Notes: generated from the sequence alone by a model not told the origin. DNA of 22,204 bases from Paramacrobiotus richtersi (GCA_034698045.1 JAQGAU010000979.1:1-22204); one strand, 5' to 3'. Shown: positions 1-11,132, counted from the stretch's first letter. Translations and numbers: made by a program.

Positions 1-2
1 TC

Positions 3-819
3 GACAAGGCGCTGGATTATGAGAATCAGCGTCTGTATAATCGATTAGGCCTCCACTGGCGGCTGGCCAAACAGAAACGCGATGCCACCGGCATGATTGA
101 ATATGTAAGTCTTCCTGGCCCGGTTGTACGGTCTCTCAAGTGATGCGAGAGTTTTTCTTGATTTAACTGTCGTTTCAGTGTTCACTGGACGCTGTTCCGA
201 TTTTATATCAGCCAAATAAATTCATTTATAGGTGATACTTATTTTATCTCTGATTTTGTCGCGATTTTTTTTATCTTTATAAATTGATGCGTATTAAGTT
301 AATTCTTGTCGAAATTTTGTAACGTTAAATAGTGGCAACATACCTAATTGCTGACTTATTTGATTTAATTTATAGGTGATATTTATTTTATCTCTGATTT
401 TGTTATCTTTATGAATTGATGCGTATTAAGTTGATTCTTTTCGAAACTTTGTAGCGTTAAGTATTGACAACATAATTGCTGAATTATTTGATTTAATTTA
501 TAGGTGATATTTATTTTATCTCTGATTGTGTCGCGATTTTTTTACCTTCAGAAATTGACGTGTATTAAGTTAATTCTTTTCGCAACTTTGTATAATATAT
601 CTTTTTTTAAATTTTTTTTAAAAGTATCTTTTTCAATAAAAAGAAAATATATCTTTAAAAAAACTTTTTTAAAAAAAAAATTGATCGTAATTGATTAGTA
701 ATATTTCCTAACTAAGTATACCGAACGTGCTGAAAAACAGTATACAGGAACCGTACAATTGTCACTAGGTATTATTAGTGGAGTTCCTGCCCAAAATCCC
801 GCTAATGCGACCCGATTGA
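3..819 (+). CDS. CHIC2: CHIC1/CHIC2-like protein, 3' end (partial, two exons)
   Basis: This is the C-terminal end of a cysteine-rich hydrophobic domain protein. CHIC proteins are palmitoylated, membrane-associated proteins of vesicles and plasma membrane. Exon 3-104 reads in frame from base 3 and contains LYNRLGLHWRLAKQK and ends IEY, matching the human CHIC2 segment LYHKLCLHWRLSKRK...MEY. A GTAAGT donor starts at 105. The last exon, 769-819, follows an acceptor CACTAG and encodes VLLVEFLPKIPLMRPD then TGA (817-819), matching the CHIC terminus VILIEFLPKTPIFRPD. Both junctions are phase 0. The 664-bp intron carries a tandem repeat. The cysteine-rich and hydrophobic parts lie outside the window. 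The gene converges on PAXBP1. Whether it is CHIC1 or CHIC2 cannot be told; many invertebrates have a single CHIC gene, so the symbol is approximate. Confidence 0.9.
225..593. repeat. Tandem repeat, about 2.7 units of 128-144 bp, in the CHIC intron
   Basis: Three successive copies begin with TTTATAGGTGATA at 225, 369 and 497. Each runs through TTATTTTATCTCTGATT and a GTATTAAGTTAATTCTT-like block. Copy 1 is 144 bp, copy 2 about 128 bp (it lacks a short T-rich piece), and copy 3 is cut short near 593 where homopolymer A/T sequence begins. The whole array lies inside the last CHIC intron (105-768). It looks like a local duplication, not a mobile element; no coding capacity was seen. Confidence 0.9.
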
Positions 820-1217
820 GTGGCGGATCCAAACGGCCATTTGATGACACAATACAGGCGCCGGTTGTCGCTACAAACAGGACACCGTCTCCTTGTTTCA
901 TATGTACTCAAACATGCAGTGTGCTGGTCTCTCTCTCGTTCTCGTGTGATTCTTCGTGGCTAAATTCTGGTTGTTGCAGCGAGTCTGGTATTAGTTTTCC
1001 TGTTTTTGGTTCAGATGAATATGAAGTTGGTTGGTTGTTGTAGAATTTGCTGTTAAAGTCACTGTATTCTTTATTTCGGCAAAAAACGGCACATTCTTTC
1101 AAATTCAACCAATTTCAAATTCCACAGCAAATTCATCAGTTTTACATGTAAAATAAGGACCGCAAGGGTATGTTAAAAAATGTAATAGAAATTGGACATT
1201 TTTACAATGCAGATGGA
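820..1217. other. Shared 3' spacer between convergent CHIC and PAXBP1
   Basis: These 398 bases lie between the CHIC stop (819) and the PAXBP1 stop (1218). They should hold both 3' untranslated regions. On the minus strand an AATAAA (TTTATT on plus) lies at 1070-1075, about 145 bases past the PAXBP1 stop, and is a good poly(A) signal for it. For CHIC the nearest plus-strand AATAAA is at 1285-1290, inside the antisense of the last PAXBP1 exon, so the two transcripts may overlap tail to tail. Short open frames here on both strands look fortuitous. Confidence 0.6.
1070..1075 (-). terminator. Candidate PAXBP1 poly(A) signal AATAAA
   Basis: Canonical AATAAA on the minus strand about 145 bases downstream of the PAXBP1 stop codon. 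It is the first such hexamer after the stop. Assignment rests on position and motif only. Confidence 0.5.
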
Positions 1218-4200
1218 TCAAGTGAGGTTTTGTGATAAAAGCTGCCGTTCCAACGTTTCAGCACCTTTGAAGTCCTTGAGTCGTAATAAAATGTCCGAGA
1301 GGGTACGAACTTCCGACCTGAAAAGGAAAATGAGACGATTATCAAAATATTCAGAAAGAATTTATTCCGTTAAATAAAGTTCAGTATTGTACTCGATTCG
1401 GGTAACTTAATTTTCTGAATTTAACGAGGTAATTCAGTTCGTCAATATTTAAAATGCCAAACAAAATTCAATTTTACTGCCATTTCAGAAATTTAATTCT
1501 TATCAGGATTTTCAGAAAACTTAATTTGCAGGGATACTAGGAATTCAATTTGCAGTCTAATTTCACCTGAATTTTACGTGTAATTAACTGCTTATTTTTC
1601 CCCAAGTCCACAATTATCGTTAAGCAGCTAATGGAACAACGCTAATATGTCTATAATCAAAACTGGGAAAATAGCAAAAGGAATTACTCGTACCGCACCT
1701 ATCGCTGTTCTGCTTGCCCAGATTCACCACAACATGACAAAACATCTCAAAATGGCGTGGAACACTCGCTTCTGGTTCATCCAGGAAACCATCTTTCGGA
1801 ATACGTTCACTGATCTAAATACACACAAAAGCACCTTCAGTTAATCATAAATTCGTAATAACTTCATCGGCAACTGAATGACACTATAACCTGATGCGAA
1901 AGCAGTTTAGAGAAAATAATAAATTATCTTCCCGAATTATTATAATAATTAATCTTTTCTTATGATAAAATAACCTTCCTCAGTGTGCTGAAAAAACTTC
2001 ACCTTATGATGCTATTAATAAGGTACTGTACAATATACAGACGCAAAAAGTGTGAAATATTAAAAATAATACATAAAAAATAATAGTTGTTCCGTAATTA
2101 AAAAACTTTATTGTTTATGAATGTTATAAATATTATACAACAGTATAACTGTGCAAATATACAGACGTGAAAAAGTATGAAATACTAAAAATAATAAATA
2201 AAAAATAACTGTTTTTCCAATAATAAAAAGCTTTATTGTTTATAAATGTTATAAATATTATTTTATTGTTTTTCCGGTATAACTTACCATTTTACATCGC
2301 TGGATGTTGTCGGTTCGATTATGTGATGTGCGGAGGGGCACCAACATGTTCCGGTTCAATAATTTCTCAATACACAGTTCAACCAACACCGCATTCGATA
2401 AAATCCCGTGGAAAAGGCACACGTTCGAAAACAACTGAAAAAACAACTTTTTCAGCATAATCAACTATCATTCGATGTTAACAAGAGCGTACTTTGAGGC
2501 CAGACTCGAACTGACTGCTGACAAACTGTCTGGCTTCCGAATCGGCATCCAAAATTCTAAAAATAATAATAAACAATGTCACAATGCAAGTTAAAATTTA
2601 TAAATCAGTTTTCTATATTCTACACATTTTCCAGAATTTCTGGCGAATTTTGAGAGAATTGTTGTACCTTTGCGAATACAGAGGGAGGTAGACGTCATCC
2701 TCGATGGCTTTGGTCAATCGAGTGACGATCCCACGAAACATTTCCTGCAGAGCAACGGGGATGAAAAATGAACCAAATTTATGCATCAGATGCGCCAGCG
2801 CATCGTTGCAAACGCTGCGGCTTTCAGTATAAGTGTAAATTAGTCCATATTCTTCTGAAACTGCGTTCGATGTAAACTTTTCTCAAACTTTTCAGATGCA
2901 TACTCGTTTTTGTAAATTCTCTGATTACACACGATATAAAATGTCAAATCTAACCATTCTAAACTGAATCTACATCTAAATACTATAATCTTGACAAGTT
3001 TTATAATAGTCTTTCGTCGAAAGTTAATTTTGATTCTCGAGTCTCGACAATCATTGTTGCAAGAATAATGTTGCCGGATTACATCCAATCACGTATTCCC
3101 AAATTATCATCATTTGAGGTTACAAAATTAATCGTTCATTTGACACAAGTACTGTTGTTCAGTTGTAAACAATTATACGTTATACACAGTAGTAAATATC
3201 AAAAAACTATGCAAATAATGTACCTGTACGGGTTTCCGACTGACCGCAACCAACGGAAACTGCGCCAGTGCATCTTTCAAAAAGGCCGTTAATCGCTGCG
3301 ACTGGATCGTGGACAAGGGATCCCATACATCCAACCACGCTAATCAAGCCACATAACACATCATTTACCCAATCAAACAGCCAAACAACTATGCAATCAA
3401 ATTACATGGCAAATAAAATTAAATCCAAACAAATCTAATATTACCCGTTGTTTTTAATCACGAATACACAGCATACTGTAATTACAATACTTAACACTTA
3501 AATCGGTTGTCAAGTGGATTAAACTGCGCTATAAATGTTTCTAATGTACGCAACAGTGTTTTACCTGTTAATCGGCTGAAGAGGACATCTTCAATAAGCA
3601 TGGGAATAATGCGGATATCGGCGTCATCCGGCTGGATGGTATCCAACTCGGATGGCACGAAAGCGTGAAGAAGAATGTCCTGTATCCATGGCATGTCGGC
3701 TAGTGGTTTCGGCGACTATACAGAACAAATAACGTTATAAATTTTAACTTAATTGTAACGAAGATGCTTTCTAGGTCCGTTTTTTTATCAAACGTACCGC
3801 AAACACATGAACAATACACATGTTCCTGCATATATACACAGACATGTACCATTTGTTTTTTAGAGATTTTGCATCGTAAATCCACAGATTCCGGTAATAA
3901 TTTTGTATAGTTATATTTCTTCTTTTGTTGACAATTTATACGTACTTTACCAATTTTCCTAATTAAATCAATTTTCAGTACTTAATAATGTTGTGAATTT
4001 TATAACGATCCATTTAGTATAAACTGGAATATTTGTGACACGCCTACTACTTTGATTCAATAATGTCTTACATTAATATAATCAAGGAAAACATTTACAA
4101 CACCAATTCCACATGTCATATAATATTATCTAATTTTAATTGCATATATCCGTAACGTAGTGCATAATTTCCACATTCCGCTGACCTTTAAAGGATTCCA

Positions 4201-7200
4201 GTCCAGGAGCTGATACCGCACCAGCGGTGCCGCCAGTTTCGGGGAACAGTGTGCAATGTAGGCGTCATTGTATGATGTACCGCAGTTCATTCGCCACTTG
4301 CTGAAACGCACCAACAGTGTCGGTAGCGAACGGAAATCATCCACCGTGTCCTCAAAAATGGCTGCCGTTTCCGCTAGTGCTTGGACTGCAACATGAAAAA
4401 TCATAAGCAATTTTCTCAGAATGATGGTGAACTGGTTAGTGAATCGTATAATCCTCATAAGAAAAATTCAGCAAGTCCTCCCTGAATTAATACTAATTAC
4501 TATCATTTCAAACTAATAATTATTATTATTATTTCGAAATAATAATAATTAAGCTTTTTTCAAACTGAACAGTACTCGTAATCATTCGAAATAAAATATT
4601 TTACTAAAATACTGAAGAAAACTAAAACGGCTGACTCTGATACCAGCAACCCGAAAGAATAACTAACAACAGCGAAATTTATTAGATAAAAATGGCAAAA
4701 AAACCAAGTGCGACAAAACACGCTCAGGACGCTCTGGTTTATGTGGAAGGGAGAGAAATCAAGAAACTGACCGACGGACGGTGGATGTTGATAATCCTGT
4801 GCTTCATATTCATCCAAATCGAAATCCTCCTCCTTGACACGGGCCAGCTGGGCTAACTTCCGTCTGAACAGCAAAATACATTTCCGATAAATTTCACTGA
4901 TGTACCAGCCGAACATCCGACTCTTTATAACAGACGTAAACACAGATCGTGCAGAAATTAAAAAAAAAACATTAAACAAAAAAATATGTATAATAAATGT
5001 CTTAATAAATATTCATAAAAAAAGAAATTTCTGAATTAATAAGGAAAAACCAAAAATTAAACCAGTTTTCGGAACGAAAACAAACCTGACTTCAAGTGCA
5101 CCCCAATAAAAAAAAAGAAAAATAATTTTCACAAATACCTTCTCTCGCGGTACTCGGCCAGCCGACCACGTCGGTCGTTGATTTCCTTAACGTTGGGTAG
5201 AATATCGATAGCTAGGTGGTAAATAGACAAATTACGTAACAAACTGTCATATTTCAAATTTTCAACTGCATCCGTGCAGAACAATCTACTGACTGTGTTT
5301 GCCGTGGATTTCCTCGCTCAAATCCTTAATGTACTGCTGGCGTAGTTCCCGCGAGGCCATAGCACCGCGTTTCCAGGCGGCGAGGATTTTATCCTCAATT
5401 GCAATGATCTTGGGCAACTACCAATAGAAAAACACCCATTCAATCGAACGTCATTGCACAGAAACTCAAAATCGTCACAAAAGCAAAGATAAATCAGCAT
5501 AAAAACGGATATAACGATCGTAACGACAATAATGATAATAAGTAAAGTTGAAACAACTGGAAAACTCTACCAACACACAAACATAGTAATAACAAAACAA
5601 AAGCATAGACTACTGAAATAGTAAGCAAATAAAATGTTAAAACAACTTTTTGCTGGTATTATTCCGAATATCTCCTTTTTCTATCATCACAAAAATTCCC
5701 GTATTTGTTGTCAAAAAGTCCAGGAAAACAACGAAGAAAAAAGTCAATAGAATAAATAATAAATTGTCTAATTTTCATGTTATGCATTTCATTTTATTTT
5801 CATTTCATTAAATGCTTATAAATTGTCTAATTTTCATGTTATGCATTTCATTTTATTTTCATTTCATTTAATGCTTATAAACTGTCAAATTTTCATTGTA
5901 TTTATTTTTAAAAGCATAAACAAGCATTTACGAGCACCAGATAAAAATTGTATGCCAACCTTATCATTGTAGCAGTCAATAACATCCCAGACGTAACCGC
6001 GCATTTCCTGATAAAACTTATACTCAAAGGACACCGTGGTCAGCTCCTTATCCAGACTGCTGATGGCATCCGTGCAGTCCTCCAGATCATGGTTCAATTT
6101 GTCCATTTCCATCTCGTGTCGACGCTGCATATCTTTGGCAATATCCATTCTATCGAAAAAACGATAATCTGATATTCGAATAATTCTGTATGCATTAAAC
6201 ATGAGAAATATACCGATTTCGGATCTTTTTGCGAATCTCTTCCACTGCATTCGCTCCGTTGACCTGTACCGGCTCGGACCAGCTGGAATACAGGTTCGGA
6301 TCGTAATAACCGTAAGTTTGTTCCTCTATCGGTGGTTTATTGATTTCTTCCGTAAAGGCTTGGATCTGCAACGAAAAAAGCGAGGTTTAATGCATTTACA
6401 ATAAAAACTAGCAAACGAAATAATATTTTTTTAAAAGCAACACGATACAGACCTAAAAAATTAAAGCGGACATAAATTGCACAAAAATGATTAAAATACA
6501 TTCTCAAGAAGATAAAAATCGATAAATAAGAACGTAAATTGTGTACGTTTAAATCAAAGTTTCAACAAACCTACAAAAACATCTGACTGGACAAATCGTG
6601 GAAAAAAGACCAAAAAAACGTACAGGCAAGCAACAGAAACAACATTTTTCACAAGCAATACGATACAAACCTTAAAAATTAAAGCGGACATAAATTGTAC
6701 AAAAAATGATTTATATACATTTTCAAGAAGATAAAAAAACGATAAATAACAACGTAAATTGTACACGTTTATAGCAAAATTTCAACAAATCTAACAAAAA
6801 CGCTGGACAAATCGTGGAAAAAAGACCTACAAAACGTAAGAAAACAGAAAAACCGAATAGAAACTGTCGCTAAAGCATACCCAAATCAACTACACCAAGA
6901 AATTCAGTTCAGACTCGAACACAACACTCGTTTACGTCACCTGAGGTAGTGAGACCCCTTTCCGCAACTGCGCCTCCTCCCACCGTTGCGTCTCCTCATC
7001 ACTCTCTTCCAACACCTCCCCTACACCAAAAACACCATTCCAACCAATCCCAACACACCAAACTCACGCCCACTAACCAATCATCTCATCCCGCTCAAAC
7101 AACTCCCGATTCCTCCGCCGAATCTCCGCCTCACGGCCCTTAGCGCCCAGGAGGTGTGCCGCGGTGGCCGGAAGGACAATCTCGGAATCTTCGTCGCTTA

Positions 7201-8687
7201 GATCATTCTCATCCTCCCTACAACATTTGTATCATTGGAATAACAGTAAAACGACAAATTTGAGGGAAGAGCACAGAGGAGATGGAAATGTGTGTTGGAA
7301 ACTCACCTAATCAGACGAGACTTACTATCAACAAACCGCTGGGTATCATCTAACGGGATGAAGTCGGCCTCGTCATCCCGAGCTTTACGCGCCTCTTCAC
7401 GGCGCTTCTTGGCTTCGGCGATGAGTTTCTGGGTGGGAATGTTATCCCCTGAAACACAATTTATTATAGCAGTGTTGCAAACCGAGTTTTTAAGGTTTCG
7501 ACGGCTAACAGTGCACTTTTAAACAAGAAATGTTGTTCTGTCATTGAAATGTTCAGTATTATACCGTGTAATCCAGGAATCGACGGACGGTACGAGTGGG
7601 CGGTGATTATTTCTTCTTCCTCCTCTTCCATAATGATTTCCGGAGTTTCGGTCTCATCGGTTTTCACGGTGATGGTCTACGTTGAAAAAAGCGTATAAAA
7701 ACTCGTGAATAAACAGAATATGTTGAAATATAGACAGTAAAACAGGGAAAGTTGTTTGATTCAATTACACATTTTTCGCCGGTTAAGAAATGAATTTCCT
7801 GCTGGAAGGCCGTAAAATGGCGTAAATAAATAAATACATAAAAAAATAAATGAATCAGTACATAAATAAATATAAAAAAATAAAACGTTTCTGATTTCAC
7901 ATTAATTTTAACCATGTACGTAAGTTGATACAAGTAACAAAATGAAAGTCAGCGAATACCAAATCGAACAATTACAGATCGAAAGCGAAGAATTACAGAA
8001 CGCAAGAGCAGAAAATTCACAAAAACTTAAACAGGAACTTCACAGAGAACTCAAACTGCAATCTGGTAAAAATATGCAAATACGCGACAAATATTCAAAT
8101 AAACTGCAATTAAAAATGGCATTCATGTTATTTATAATAAATTTTCAATTTATTTATGATAATTGAAATTTATGTTAATTTTTTAATTTATTTATGAAAA
8201 AATTTATTTATTTATTTATTTACGATAATTTTTACCCCTGCAATCGTCGTACCTGATTCTTGAACCCGCTGTCAATGGGCTTATTCTCACTTTTAACGAA
8301 ACTTCCAGGTGGACGCGCCTCAACATCCTCCTTGAGCTGCTTGGCAATCCGACGACTTCTTGTCGACTTTTTCACCCGGAACTCTTCCGTATCCCCTACA
8401 ACAACCGTTTCACATCAAGAAATTCTAATCAGAACAAAATTCGTTAACCCACCAGAATCATCCTCAAAGCTCAGCTTGGAAATGAGGGTCGCTGAGCCGG
8501 AGACGGTGGACGCCGTGGAATCCGCCACCGGGGTGATGGTGGCTGGCGTTACACGGGAGAAGGATGGGGCTTCTTCTTCGGGTTCTTCTGCTTTGATTTC
8601 GGGGTGTGCGGGTTTGGTGGAGTCCTCCTCGGAGTCGTCGCCGAGTTGTTTGCGACGGAAGGCCTTCTTCTGGGGTTTCTTGAACAT
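1218..8687 (-). CDS. PAXBP1: PAXBP1 / GCFC1 orthologue (GCF domain protein), complete, 19 exons
   Basis: Nuclear GCFC-family protein. The human protein links PAX3/PAX7 to histone methyltransferase complexes; GCFC proteins are also tied to spliceosome disassembly. Exons in transcript order: 8687-8453, 8395-8253, 7676-7565, 7448-7307, 7217-7078, 7020-6941, 6365-6214, 6149-5960, 5417-5294, 5211-5139, 4863-4772, 4385-4186, 3715-3565, 3339-3224, 2744-2668, 2556-2493, 2434-2288, 1814-1699, 1317-1218. They total 2454 nt (817 aa; human about 917) and every phase fits. The start MFKKPQKKAFRRK resembles human MFRKARR and has an in-frame TGA upstream. Landmarks versus human: SFEDDSGDTEEFRVKKS in exons 1-2, RLIREDENDLSDED in 4-5, RWEEAQLRKG in 6, YKFYQEMRGYV in 8, SYNDAYIAHCSPKL in 12, WDPLST in 14, DDVYLPLY in 15, LCIEKLLNRNML in 17. 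The GCF domain covers about residues 495-785. Donor of exon 8 (GTTGGC) and of exon 18 (GTGCGG) are weak. Introns of 380-580 bp hold only AT-rich or repeated sequence. Confidence 0.93.
2031..2264. repeat. Two-copy tandem duplication (about 124-bp unit) in PAXBP1 intron 17
   Basis: Copies begin near 2031 (CAATATACAGACG) and 2154 (CAAATATACAGACG). Both pass through GAAATA(T/C)TAAAAATAATA and end with CTTTATTGTTTAT(G/A)AATG. The copies differ by scattered substitutions, so the duplication is not very recent. It lies in the 473-bp intron 1815-2287. Confidence 0.85.
5761..5896. repeat. 59-bp tandem repeat, about 2.3 copies, in PAXBP1 intron 8
   Basis: Units start at 5761, 5820 and 5879 with AA(A)TTGTCTAATTTTCAT. 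The first two are nearly identical over their whole length (ATTAAATGC against ATTTAATGC is the clearest difference); the third is cut after about 18 bases. The near identity suggests a recent slippage or unequal exchange event. It lies in the intron 5418-5959. Confidence 0.9.
6433..6838. repeat. Two-copy tandem duplication (about 217-bp period) in PAXBP1 intron 6
   Basis: Copy 1 (about 6433-6622) and copy 2 (about 6651-6838) share AAAGCGGACATAAATTG, CAAGAAGATAAAAA, GATAAATAA and the end block GGACAAATCGTGGAAAAAAG. They differ by numerous substitutions and small indels. The duplication fills most of the 575-bp intron 6366-6940. No coding content was recognised. Confidence 0.85.
7942..8166 (+). 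other. Open frame nested antisense in PAXBP1 intron 2, coiled-coil-like (doubtful gene)
   Basis: A 74-codon ATG-to-TGA frame on the plus strand lies wholly within the 576-bp PAXBP1 intron 7677-8252. Residues 1-55 are strongly charged and spaced like a coiled coil (EYQIEQLQIESEELQNA, then NSQKLKQELHREL). The last part, rich in F, I and N, reads into AT-rich sequence. No relative was recognised, and no promoter, splice site or poly(A) signal clearly belongs to it. A-rich sequence tends to give such lysine- and glutamate-rich frames by chance, so a non-coding intron is the more likely reading. Confidence 0.15.
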
Positions 8688-9456
8688 TCTTGCGGATGGA
8701 GCGGATGATCACTATGGAACTGGGAAGATCCGCGTCTGATACTCAAGCTTCACGTAAACCAATCAAACTCCTAAAAAGCCTTTCACTTCGTGGCTCGTGA
8801 TCAACAAATCAACGGATAAAAGGAACCATCATAAAAACGAAAAATTTTACAGTCCAAAAAATTAATTAGGTATACCAAAAAAGTGAAATTCTGCAGTCAA
8901 CAGACTCGACACCCCATGGCGGTGGTTTTCGAGTATCTGCGGGCGTTTGTCAGTTTCTTTGATCCTAACTGCTGACCAAAAGTGTCCCTTTTCATCTACA
9001 TTCGGCAACGTTTTCATGATCGTTGTCCGACAGAAACAAGCTCTCACTGTCAAATTCTGGAAATGTTATTAATCGTTTACGAAAACATGTTTAATAAGCA
9101 TTCAGCAGTGTCTGTTCTTTACCCGTGGAAATCGTTGCATACGAAGATTTGTCGATCGAAACAAAATCGGCGATTCAATCTTTATACCAACTTCAAAGAC
9201 ACCGCCGCTAACCAACTCGTGGGAAGCGCAGCTAGCCTGGATGACACTTCATCCGCACATCACGAAAACAAAAGTTTTGCATTATCGCTGCATATCGTCA
9301 CAACCATCTTTTAACAACATAACACACTAATTCCTGAAATTTTAAAATTCTGCAAATTAAAAACGCAAGAAATCTCAAAGTTTTCTATACAAAATGTCCA
9401 TTCAATGAAAGTTCATAAACAACATTCAAAGGGTCAAGAAACTTGCAGTCCAACAG
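8688..9456. promoter_or_regulatory. Spacer upstream of PAXBP1, before the tandem array
   Basis: These bases hold the PAXBP1 5' flank (leftward promoter) and stretch to the edge of the array, which begins near 9457 where homology to the dNK-B 3' flank starts. The in-frame TGA just before the PAXBP1 ATG lies near 8708. Open frames here (such as minus 9053-8862 and plus 8982-9314) match nothing I recognise and lack convincing splice context. Nothing else was found. Confidence 0.5.
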
Positions 9457-9598
9457 GCATTTTCACCATTCCCAGTGCTGCATTCTATCCCGTGACCTTT
9501 AAGCAAAACAACACCCCTCAGTGACTGATTCACACGAAATACAACCAGTTTAGTACAAACGTACCATTTAATCAAGATGTCGTGTAAAGTAGAGAGAG

Positions 9599-10523
9599 TC
9601 ACCCCATACCGGATCCGCCACCACCGTAACAGTGCGTCGTCCCGTCCAGGAAGCGTTTTTCCTCAATATACCGAATGATGACCTCCAGTTTCTCCTTGAC
9701 ACTCAATTCTCCCAGTGTTTCGTCGATAATCAACGTTGCAGCTGGCTGGACTTTATCCGGCCCGAGCACATCTTCATGGCAATCAAAGACGGTGTTTTCG
9801 TAATCCCGGTTAACGACATTGTCACCGGCATCCATAAGTTCGCCGGTCTCAGTGTTCCGCGCGCTACGGCGGTTCTGACAAAGGTCGGGCGGTGTGCGCA
9901 GATAGATGGTGGCATTCATCTAAAACACCGCCACAATGATACACTATATAGCTTTCTCAAGCGTGAGCAACTCAAAACAGCACCAATGCAATAAAAAAAT
10001 TATCAAAAAAAATATCACTATTAAAAAAATAATATTAAAAAAATAATAATAAAAAATAATAATAAAAAAATTATTATTATTAGAAAAATTATCACCTAGT
10101 TACATTTACGAAGAGTACTTCTCTCACCTTAAACTGCGGTTCGATTTCCATTCGGTACGATTCCTGGAGCGAATCCACGTCCTTTGGCTCCAGATATCCC
10201 GCCTGCAGATTAACCTTTGTGAAGACATACGCCGCTGAATACGGAGATCGCTCGTAAATCTCGATTTTCCCCGGCGATTCATCACGGAACATGTGCAAGT
10301 AACTTTTCCGAATGACGCGATCCAGTTCTAATCGAGTTTTTCTGGTTGGCTCAACGGAAAATCTCTCCAGATAATCCACGCCATTCCAGTTCTTCCAGCT
10401 GGCAATAGGTTCCACATGACACGACCACAGTGGCCGGCTTTCATTCAGACGTTCGATCAAGGTGGATTTCCCTGCGCCAATGCCCCCTTCGAGGGCGATG
10501 CGATATGTTGGTTCTACAGTCAT
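9599..10523 (-). CDS. Deoxynucleoside kinase, intact copy (dNK-A), two exons
   Basis: Belongs to the dCK/dGK/TK2/Dm-dNK family, which phosphorylates deoxynucleosides with ATP in nucleotide salvage. Exon 1 is 10523-10128 (132 codons) and exon 2 is 9919-9599. The intron 10127-9920 is phase 0 and has a GTGAGA donor and a TTTTAG acceptor. Length is 238 aa, near Dm-dNK (250). Visible motifs: P-loop GGIGAGKST (13-21), VEP before SWKNWNGVDYL (37-52, compare Dm-dNK EPVEKWRNVNG), ERS (91-93) in YERSPYSAAYVF, YLRTPPDLC (138-146), an arginine-rich lid RRSAR (149-153) and a CHED motif like the family's HED. The stretch that in Dm-dNK carries the substrate-binding FQ pair reads RLELDRVIRKSYL, so substrate choice may differ. 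The tail ends CYGGGGSGMG before TGA at 9601-9599; a further 3' exon cannot be excluded, since a GT (GTATGG) lies there. No mitochondrial leader is evident. Confidence 0.85.
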
Positions 10524-11132
10524 ACTGTTGGTGAAGGTTACTGACAGATTAAAAGACCATGAGTGATGAACAAAACAAAAACAAGCACAAAAAACGATGG
10601 CGAGAGAATGCGTCGATAATGACTGTTGCTGCCTTTCGCTAATGCGGAAAACGTTGGAATGACCCGTTTGGCTTGCGGAGTCAGCGTGCCAGCGTCCATT
10701 TTTTTCGCAGGCAGCTACAGCGCTCTGTATCTCAAGGGCGGTTGGTTGTCACGGTGCGCATACGTCAGTACAGCCCCCCTCATGCGCTCACTGGTCTATT
10801 CTTATTCCGTTCCGAAGCGCTATACGAGTACGTAACATATCGAATATCCGGACCACAGTCCGATTAGCTGGACAGCATGTTTAACGCTGTAATATCCTTA
10901 ATTTCATGAAATCCAACTTTTGTTAATTGCTTTGGCAGCATCTGCCCAACAAAATCATATTCATTTGTAAAATGGCAAACTTAATAATTGTATGCGCTGA
11001 AAAACTGCACGAGGTCACAAGTGCTATATAATGCATCCAATATTATGCTCAACTCTCAAGGTAAGCCACACCTAAAATGGGCAAACCTAGCCAAACTACA
11101 AGTTTATAAAAAGTGGGAACAGACAACCATGC
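10524..11132. other. Spacer between dNK-A and F-box A: dNK 5' flank and F-box 3' flank
   Basis: On the minus strand this is downstream of F-box A and upstream of dNK-A, so it should hold the dNK-A promoter and the F-box A 3' untranslated region. About 10524-10810 aligns with the dNK-B 5' flank (15537-15809), and its core at 10675-10738 also recurs in units 2 and 5. About 10901-11060 is the F-box 3' flank shared by all five units. No coding frame of its own was recognised. Confidence 0.7.
10675..10738 (-). repeat. dNK 5'-flank core element, unit 1
   Basis: This is one of four copies (others near 12787-12847, 15678-15740 and 20013-20078) of an approximately 60-bp block on plus strand: TGCGG, then GTGCCAG(T/C)GTCCATTTTTT, then CGCAG, CAGCTACAGCGCTC and TATCTCAA. 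It lies about 150-215 bases upstream of the dNK-A start. It is retained in units 2 and 5, where no kinase remains, so it is either a promoter element still used by something else or simply duplicated flank. Confidence 0.6.

Noticed and set aside
179-235. Alternative CHIC last exon after a CGTTTCAG acceptor, encoding a 18-residue ending with a PILYQPN stretch
   Set aside because: It resembles the CHIC tail only weakly, whereas 769-819 encodes VLLVEFLPKIPLMRPD, an almost exact family ending in the correct phase.
695-1108. Open frames of 66 to 94 codons on both strands between CHIC and PAXBP1
   Set aside because: Frame 759-1043 plus overlaps the CHIC terminal exon in another frame; the minus frames lie in the expected 3' untranslated region and match nothing recognised.
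2745-2830. Longer version of PAXBP1 exon 15 adding a SVCNDALAHLM-type stretch
   Set aside because: Its phase does not fit exon 14. The acceptor CTCTGCAG at 2745 fits both phase and the length of the human alignment.
4522-4549. 28-bp palindrome of ATT/AAT triplets around TTCGAA in PAXBP1 intron 11
   Set aside because: It is a simple AT-rich microsatellite that is self-complementary by composition.
8260-8739. 159-codon plus-strand frame over PAXBP1 exons 1 and 2
   Set aside because: It is the antisense shadow of coding exons and crosses a real splice junction of the minus-strand gene.
9599-10523. Idea that the kinase is of viral origin
   Set aside because: It has an intron in phase, a family-typical length and animal-type dNK motifs, and no other virus-like gene lies nearby. 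Without a phylogeny there is no ground for the claim.
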